23,891 bases of DNA from Ramlibacter sp. (lineage in GTDB: Bacteria > Pseudomonadota > Gammaproteobacteria > Burkholderiales > Burkholderiaceae_C): NCBI GenBank assembly GCA_025351615.1, contig JANXVP010000463.1, positions 1-23,891 on the forward strand, read 5' to 3'. The position numbers were made by a program, and so were the translations under genes. Positions 19,527 to 23,891 of the stretch are shown here, piece after piece. Each line of letters opens with the position of its first letter. The stretch's first letter is position 1. Below the pieces are notes generated by a model, which ran no database searches, was not told the DNA's origin, and was given only the letters and a program-made list of their open reading frames with translations.

Positions 19527-20563
19527 TGGCCGCTGACATTCTTCCCTACGCCAGCTTCTGGCTGGTATGTTTGGCGATCCTGGTCCTGCCCTTCGTGCCG
19601 GCATTCCGCGAATGGCGGCATCCCACCGACGCCCTGCCACTACCGGTCCTGCCCAACTACACCAGCGACATCGACCACTTCGCCAGGCGCCTTCGAGCCG
19701 ATGTGTCGTCGAAACTGGGCCGGGGATCACCGACCGGGTATGAGGATTTCGAGATGGTAGGCGACGCACGCCCGGAAATGGATTGGAGCAAGAAGCGGCA
19801 GCGGATGATCTCGGGGGCTATCACAACCGAAGCTCCCATCCGCAGTCCCCAGCAGCTCTACGTGCAAGGCAGTATGCATGCCGGCGGCGGATCGGCCTTT
19901 CCGTCGTTGTACGCGACGGGTGATATCGACTTGGGCGACGAAAGCGAAGTTCGGGACTGGGCACATGCCGACGGCGCTGTGAAGCTGGGCGAGAAGTGCG
20001 TCGCGTTGCGACGGATTTCGGCAGGAACGCGCATCGAACTGGGGAACCAGTCGTGGTTCGAGCGGATGCAAGCTCCGACACTGTATTTCGGCTCGCGTGC
20101 CGGCCGGTCTATGCCTGCCGCGGACACCCGGCAGATTCCGGCCGACTTTGCGGATCTGCCTGATGCGGTTCAGCAAACGCCTTCGCTGTTCCTTGTTCGC
20201 GGCAATTGCACTTTGCCCCCTGGCCGATTCTATCGGGGGTCGCTGGTGGTGACAGGCTTTTTGACAATTGGCGCCGGCACAACCGTTGTGGGCGATATCA
20301 AGGCCCGTGATGGCGTCAGACTGGATCGCCAGGCCCAGGTCCGGGGCGCGCTGACGTGCGAAAAACGGATTTATCTATTCAATGAAGCCCGGGTTGACGG
20401 TCCTGTAATTTCCGAGAGCGATCTGCTGGTCGGCACGGGGGTTGTGGTCGGCTTGGTCGATGTCCAAACAACGGTCAGTGCGGCCAATATCATTGTCGAA
20501 GAAGGAGTCGTGGTCCATGGCGCGGTCTGGGCCCATGAAATCGGAATGGTGAAGCCGGCGTGA
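19526..20563 (+). CDS. Membrane-anchored bactofilin-like (polymer-forming cytoskeletal) protein
   Basis: 345 residues. One N-terminal membrane helix (about 8-27) is followed by a charged linker (28-95) and then two blocks of short beta-strand repeats, about 98-190 and 224-340. In these, hydrophobic residues alternate with Gly and turns, as in LVVTGFLTIGAGTTVVGDI and GALTCEKRIYLFNEARVDG, the right-handed beta-helix pattern of bactofilin (DUF583) proteins. Bactofilins form polymers without nucleotide and act as scaffolds for wall or envelope enzymes. Most are a single soluble domain; the double block behind a membrane anchor is notable. It starts in a TAATG overlap with the glycosyltransferase frame and overlaps the next gene by 4 bases (GTGA), so it is coupled to the synthase. 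A scaffold or gating role is inference. Confidence 0.72.
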   Translation: MAADILPYASFWLVCLAILVLPFVPAFREWRHPTDALPLPVLPNYTSDIDHFARRLRADVSSKLGRGSPTGYEDFEMVGDARPEMDWSKKRQRMISGAITTEAPIRSPQQLYVQGSMHAGGGSAFPSLYATGDIDLGDESEVRDWAHADGAVKLGEKCVALRRISAGTRIELGNQSWFERMQAPTLYFGSRAGRSMPAADTRQIPADFADLPDAVQQTPSLFLVRGNCTLPPGRFYRGSLVVTGFLTIGAGTTVVGDIKARDGVRLDRQAQVRGALTCEKRIYLFNEARVDGPVISESDLLVGTGVVVGLVDVQTTVSAANIIVEEGVVVHGAVWAHEIGMVKPA

Positions 20564-21543
20564 CGTGGCTGCACTTCATGTCGCGCTGGCTCCTGGTTGC
20601 TGTCTTGGGCTATGGCACTGTCGCCGGCGCAGGGACACGACTGGAGCTCAGCGGCTACACGGACGGCAGTGGCGCTATCACGGTCCTGCACCGGGGCGAC
20701 TCGGTCGATCCGTATTTCGCGATGCAAGCCCTTTTGCTTGCGTACGACAATGGGATGGACATTTCGGGTTCGGCCGAAATGTTTGTGAACTGGCTGCTGC
20801 CGCAGCAAAAGCCCGACGGCACTTTCGACCGTTTCTGCCATGGGGCCGACAGGAAGTGGGTGTCGTGCAAGACCGCGGATGCGGACGACTCTCTTTTGGC
20901 CATCTGGATGCGCTTGCTTGAGACGATGCCGTTGCAGTTGCGCACCATCCCTGCCTGGGCAAAAAGTCACTCCATCAGCGAAGCGTCGCTCGATCATTTG
21001 TTCCAGCCGTCGCGGGGCATTTACATGGTTTCCCCTTTGTACCTGCACGGGCTGTTCATGGACAACCTGGAGGTCTGGTCGCTCAACGTCCATTCAAAGC
21101 AGCCGGTCCGGGTGGCTGCTGCCGATAAACTGGCGCGAGCGATCAACGAAACTTTCTGGGACGCGGAGAAGAAGCGATTCTTGGTGTCAACCCAGCTCGA
21201 GCAGAAAACACAGGCGCAGGCCTTCTATCCCGACAAGGTCGCCCAGATTTTCCCGATGCTGGTGGATTTTCCGGTGCCTGGCGGAGATTCGCGATCGTAT
21301 TACCGCAACTGGATGAAGACGCATCGGGCTGAGTGGTTACGACAGGGGGACGCAGATTATCCCTGGGGCCTTCTTGCGGTCCTTGCGATCCGCCAGGGCG
21401 ATCAGTCCAGCGCCCGTTGCTGGATCCGTGGAGCGGCGCCGCTGCGCCACGGTTCGCGGTGGGCGATCACCGATGACATTTCTTATCAGATCCTGGTCAA
21501 CAAGGGCATCGCGGCGGCGCCCAAGGCGGATCCCTGCAAATGA
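20560..21543 (+). CDS. Exported alpha/alpha-toroid glycosidase-like protein
   Basis: 327 residues with an N-terminal signal sequence (about 7-24, ending AGA) and a helix-rich body. It shows spaced hairpin segments typical of six-hairpin glycosidases: AMQALLLAYDNGMDI, MFVNWLLPQQKPDGTFDRF, ADADDSLLAIWMRLL, FMDNLEVWSLNV, AINETFWDAEKKRF and DADYPWGLLAVLAI. D107, D109, D110 and E171 are candidate catalytic acids. Cysteines at about 93 and 103 may form a disulfide in the periplasm. I cannot place it in a named GH or PL family. Periplasmic hydrolases or lyases (BcsZ, PelA, PgaB, AlgL) are common in synthase-dependent polysaccharide loci, so trimming or clearing the polymer is likely. GTG 20560 gives the 4-base overlap; ATG 20578 is an alternative that keeps the signal sequence. 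Confidence 0.7.
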   Translation: MTWLHFMSRWLLVAVLGYGTVAGAGTRLELSGYTDGSGAITVLHRGDSVDPYFAMQALLLAYDNGMDISGSAEMFVNWLLPQQKPDGTFDRFCHGADRKWVSCKTADADDSLLAIWMRLLETMPLQLRTIPAWAKSHSISEASLDHLFQPSRGIYMVSPLYLHGLFMDNLEVWSLNVHSKQPVRVAAADKLARAINETFWDAEKKRFLVSTQLEQKTQAQAFYPDKVAQIFPMLVDFPVPGGDSRSYYRNWMKTHRAEWLRQGDADYPWGLLAVLAIRQGDQSSARCWIRGAAPLRHGSRWAITDDISYQILVNKGIAAAPKADPCK

Positions 21544-21556
21544 AAAATGAACAACT

Positions 21557-22396
21557 ATGAAATCGACGGCCATTTCCCCAATCGATGATTTACGCGAGCA
21601 CGACAGGATGTTCAGTGCCGCATTTGCCGAAGTCCGCAGCGCCCGCGCCCGGCTTGTCCAGGTGCGTCCCCACCGGGCTATCACGCCACTCACGGTGACT
21701 CCGTACCTGCTCGCTCAGGCCATCCTGCTGCCGGTGATACTGTGCGCAGTGCTGTATTGGGCCAAGCCGCAGCTGTTCGATTTCTGGCGCGGATGCATTC
21801 TCTTCTGGTCCGGGCAGCTGGATTTGAACTTTGGCCTGTCGGCCCTGCTGAACGATGCGGGGCAACATGCCTTGATGTTGCCAAGACGTGAGCAGGAAGC
21901 ACCAATGCCGGGCGCGATCATGCTGGTGTTGACTTCGGTGGTCGCCATCGCCGTCTTCGCGCTGTCTTTCGGTATGAAACGTGCGAAGCTACCGCTCAAG
22001 ATCCCGCTGCGGATCATTTCCGTGGTCCAACTCATCGCGGTGGTCTACTTCTGGCTGGCGCCCACTGACTTTCCCTACAGCATCGCCCGGCACAGCGAAG
22101 ACCTCATGACCATCGGTTATGCGTTGATGCTGGCGACGCCGTTGATGCTAGCCATCGGTTATTACATCCTGAATCTGAGCCTGCCTGTCAAGCTGTTTCA
22201 CACCGCGCTGATCCTGCTTTTCATGGCCATCATGGTTCCGCACCAGGTCCTCGTCCAGGCCTTCATCATGGAGCACCTTTCGGTGCTCTTCATGCCGGTC
22301 CTCTATATCTGTTTCGGAGCCGTGTTTGACGCATTGGTCTTCGTTGCGCTGTATTCGTGGGCTGTCAGTAATGCGCCTGTCGACGCCGCAGTTTGA
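21557..22396 (+). CDS. Unrecognised six-pass inner-membrane protein in polysaccharide locus
   Basis: 279 residues. A soluble basic N-terminus (1-46, with several Arg between 27 and 40) is followed by about six membrane helices at roughly 48-68, 119-139, 151-168, 184-207, 211-228 and 240-268. A loop of about 50 residues between helices 1 and 2 carries WRGCILFWSGQLDLNFGLSALLNDAG. I do not recognise a family and see no catalytic motif. It lies 13 bases after the toroid gene and is last in the tightly packed part of the locus. It could be an accessory subunit of the synthase, a transporter or an acyltransferase-like protein; the number of helices is low for an MBOAT or a flippase. Ribosome-binding site weak. 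Confidence 0.7.
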   Translation: MKSTAISPIDDLREHDRMFSAAFAEVRSARARLVQVRPHRAITPLTVTPYLLAQAILLPVILCAVLYWAKPQLFDFWRGCILFWSGQLDLNFGLSALLNDAGQHALMLPRREQEAPMPGAIMLVLTSVVAIAVFALSFGMKRAKLPLKIPLRIISVVQLIAVVYFWLAPTDFPYSIARHSEDLMTIGYALMLATPLMLAIGYYILNLSLPVKLFHTALILLFMAIMVPHQVLVQAFIMEHLSVLFMPVLYICFGAVFDALVFVALYSWAVSNAPVDAAV

Positions 22397-22530
22397 ATCG
22401 GGCGCGCAAGGCGAGACACGGGCCGGCACGCTTGCCGCCGATTTCATATTCAACTGGCAAAATTTTATTTTTCTGCGTTATGTTCCATCGAAAATCCAAC
22501 TTCCTGAGTGCTCCTGACTAAGCACGATCT
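22397..22530 (+). promoter_or_regulatory. A/T-rich gap with leader hairpin before the YaiO-type gene
   Basis: 134 bases, with a clearly A/T-rich stretch at 22440-22500 unlike the flanking genes, suggesting a promoter of its own. No -35/-10 pair is convincing. A small hairpin (GTGCT 22508-22512 with AGCAC 22521-22525) ends 5 bases before the ATG, at the place where a ribosome-binding site would be, and no clear Shine-Dalgarno is seen. Confidence 0.35.
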
Positions 22531-23409
22531 ATGAATAGAACATACCTTGTCTCGCTGGTCGTGACCGGCGTCTGCGGGCCCCTCGCTTTTTCTGCTTCCG
22601 CGCAAAACTCACTTCCGGACCGCACGGCCCCGGAGATGCCGGTAATGCTCGCGCAGGCTGCAATCGAGCCCCCGCCAACCTCGACACCTGTCCCGCCAGC
22701 CTCCCGGTCGGGCGTTGACGTTTACACGAGTCTGCACCAGCTTTCCAGCGGCTTCGGCAACTGGCGCGAAGTCGGCATACGCGGCTCCTATGAATCGGGC
22801 GCCCATCGACTGCGGGCGGAACTGGCCTCAATGCGTCGATATGGCGAGTCGGGAAACTATGTCGGCGCAGGCGATACCGTCACCTTCAGCGAGGACTGGT
22901 TCGCATCGCTTTCGGCCGGCGCCGGAGACGGGGCGTTTTATCTGCCCCGGTATCGGCTCGATGCGTTTGTCAACCGGAAATTTCTCCCTGGCAGGAATCT
23001 CATCGGGACCGTTGGGGCGGGCTATTACCGCGCCCCGGACGGGCACGCCGACCGCAGCGCAAGCCTAGGAGCAACCTACTATTTCAGCCAGCCCCTGGTT
23101 GTGCAAGGAGAAGTACGGTTTAACAACAGCACCCCCGGAAGTATCCGGACGCGGCAGCAATTTATCGCGGCGACGTGGGGCCGAGACAAGGAAACCCAGG
23201 TCATCGGCCGCTATGGCTGGGGCCGCGAGGGGTACCAGACGGTCGCCCAGGGCATGTCGCTGGTCGACTTTCGCAGCAATGAGGCCAGCCTGAAGGTGCG
23301 GCATTGGCTGGGCCCGAATTGGGGGGTACAGGTTGGCGTCGAGCGCTACCGAAATCCGTTCTATGTCCGAAGCGGGGGCAATCTCGGATTTTTCTGGCAA
23401 CTGCCATAG
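22531..23409 (+). CDS. YaiO-family outer-membrane beta-barrel protein
   Basis: 292 residues. A signal peptide ends SASA|Q near residue 24, followed by a Pro/Thr-rich linker (about 35-58). The rest is amphipathic beta-strands with aromatic ends, such as VDVYTSLHQLSSGFGNWRE, GDTVTFSEDWFASLSAGAGD, RYRLDAFVNRKFLPGRNLIGTVGAG, SLGATYYFSQPLVVQGEVRF, ending NLGFFWQLP. The layout and the YYR / YYF-QPL strands match the YaiO type of outer-membrane barrel, whose E. coli member lies near the glycosyltransferase gene yaiP. It likely forms the outer-membrane part of the polysaccharide locus. No TPR scaffold domain is present, unlike BcsC or PgaA. Weak ribosome-binding site; A/T-rich leader upstream. Confidence 0.75.
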   Translation: MNRTYLVSLVVTGVCGPLAFSASAQNSLPDRTAPEMPVMLAQAAIEPPPTSTPVPPASRSGVDVYTSLHQLSSGFGNWREVGIRGSYESGAHRLRAELASMRRYGESGNYVGAGDTVTFSEDWFASLSAGAGDGAFYLPRYRLDAFVNRKFLPGRNLIGTVGAGYYRAPDGHADRSASLGATYYFSQPLVVQGEVRFNNSTPGSIRTRQQFIAATWGRDKETQVIGRYGWGREGYQTVAQGMSLVDFRSNEASLKVRHWLGPNWGVQVGVERYRNPFYVRSGGNLGFFWQLP

Positions 23410-23500
23410 GCGCTTGGGTTGTCGCCGATGCCTATCGGATGCAACGGAGGCTGTTTCTCGGAGGCACGACGTTGCCGCGGCGATGAAGCGCGCCCCGTTG

Positions 23501-23891
23501 TCATCGCTGCCCGAACGCGGCGCCCTCGAACAAATCCTTGAACTCACGGGGCTGGGAGCGCCAGTACTGTTTGGGAGCGGTGACACGCGCGCCCAGCGCA
23601 GCCGCAGCATGCCAGGGCCAGCGCGGGTCATACAGCATCGCACGGGCCAGGGACACCGCATCCGCTTCGCCGCCGGCGATGATGGCTTCGGCTTGTTGCG
23701 GTTCGGTGATCAGGCCGACCGCGATCGTCGGCAGGCCGGCCTCGGCCTTGACGCGTTGCGCATAGGGCACCTGGTAGCCGGGCCCGAGCTTGATAGCCTG
23801 GGCTGGCGATATCCCGCCGGTGGTGACGTGGATCGCGGCGCAACCGCGCTGCCCCAGGGCCTTCGACAATTCCAGCGTGCCGTCGATGTCC
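23501..23891 (-). CDS. Old Yellow Enzyme-type NADH:flavin oxidoreductase (C-terminal part, partial)
   Basis: The minus-strand frame enters from the right edge and stops at 23501-23503. The 129 or so visible residues are the C-terminal third of an FMN TIM-barrel. The motifs are HVTTGGISPAQAIKLGPGYQVPYA, then VGLITEPQQAEAIIAGGEADAVSLARAMLYDPRWPWHAA (phosphate-binding end and the conserved RAMLYDP), and APKQYWRSQP. This is the YqjM/XenA-like class of OYE, which reduces activated C=C bonds or nitro/xenobiotic compounds with NAD(P)H. It is convergent with the YaiO-type gene across a 91-bp gap that shows no strong terminator, so it is not part of the polysaccharide locus. Confidence 0.92.
   Translation of the reverse strand, partial: DIDGTLELSKALGQRGCAAIHVTTGGISPAQAIKLGPGYQVPYAQRVKAEAGLPTIAVGLITEPQQAEAIIAGGEADAVSLARAMLYDPRWPWHAAAALGARVTAPKQYWRSQPREFKDLFEGAAFGQR

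Noticed and set aside
22455..22475. Sigma-54-type site (TGGCA) before the YaiO-type gene
   Set aside because: The -12 GC element is absent at the required spacing.

Overview
The window is high-GC DNA from a betaproteobacterium, almost certainly of the order Burkholderiales. The evidence is the conserved gene order ndk-rlmN-pilF/pilW-rodZ-ispG-hisS-yfgM-bamB-der followed by hfq-hflX-hflK-hflC-(DUF2065)-hisZ-purA-phosphoribosyltransferase, the presence of hisZ (the short-form ATP-PRT system), and protein signatures typical of that order. Family or genus cannot be fixed from the sequence alone.

Positions 1-16622 are a dense, same-strand housekeeping block. It opens with the last codons of a Gly/Arg-rich protein. 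It then carries nucleotide balance (ndk), rRNA/tRNA methylation (rlmN), type IV pilus assembly (pilF/pilW), cell-shape control (rodZ), isoprenoid synthesis (ispG), histidyl-tRNA charging (hisS), outer-membrane biogenesis (a YfgM-like protein and bamB) and ribosome assembly (der). Genes here overlap by 1-8 bases or are a few bases apart, which indicates translational coupling. A hairpin plus T-tract and a new promoter-like region separate der from hfq. The second block carries RNA-based regulation (hfq), a ribosome-associated GTPase (hflX), the membrane-protease modulator HflKC, a tiny DUF2065 membrane protein, then hisZ, purA and a purine-type phosphoribosyltransferase.

A 329-bp non-coding gap (16623-16951) marks the change to an accessory region. 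Positions 16952-23409 hold six consecutive plus-strand genes that read as a cell-surface polysaccharide locus: a WecB-type UDP-GlcNAc 2-epimerase, a processive family-2 glycosyltransferase, a membrane-anchored bactofilin-like beta-helix protein, an exported alpha/alpha-toroid glycosidase-like protein, an unrecognised six-pass membrane protein, and a YaiO-type outer-membrane beta-barrel. A working model is that the epimerase supplies UDP-ManNAc, the glycosyltransferase polymerises and extrudes the chain, the toroid protein trims it in the periplasm, and the barrel takes it through or anchors it at the outer membrane. The combination recalls the E. coli NfrA/NfrB/WecB phage-N4-receptor glycan and the yaiP/yaiO genes, but the bactofilin and the six-pass protein are not part of those systems as I know them.

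The most striking detail is an in-frame TAA at 19302-19304 inside the glycosyltransferase. The same frame continues for 73 more codons of membrane-spanning sequence and ends in a one-base overlap with the next gene. The synthase is therefore either freshly inactivated, rescued by readthrough, or affected by a sequencing error. The window ends in the 3' part of a convergent Old Yellow Enzyme gene (23501-23891, minus strand).
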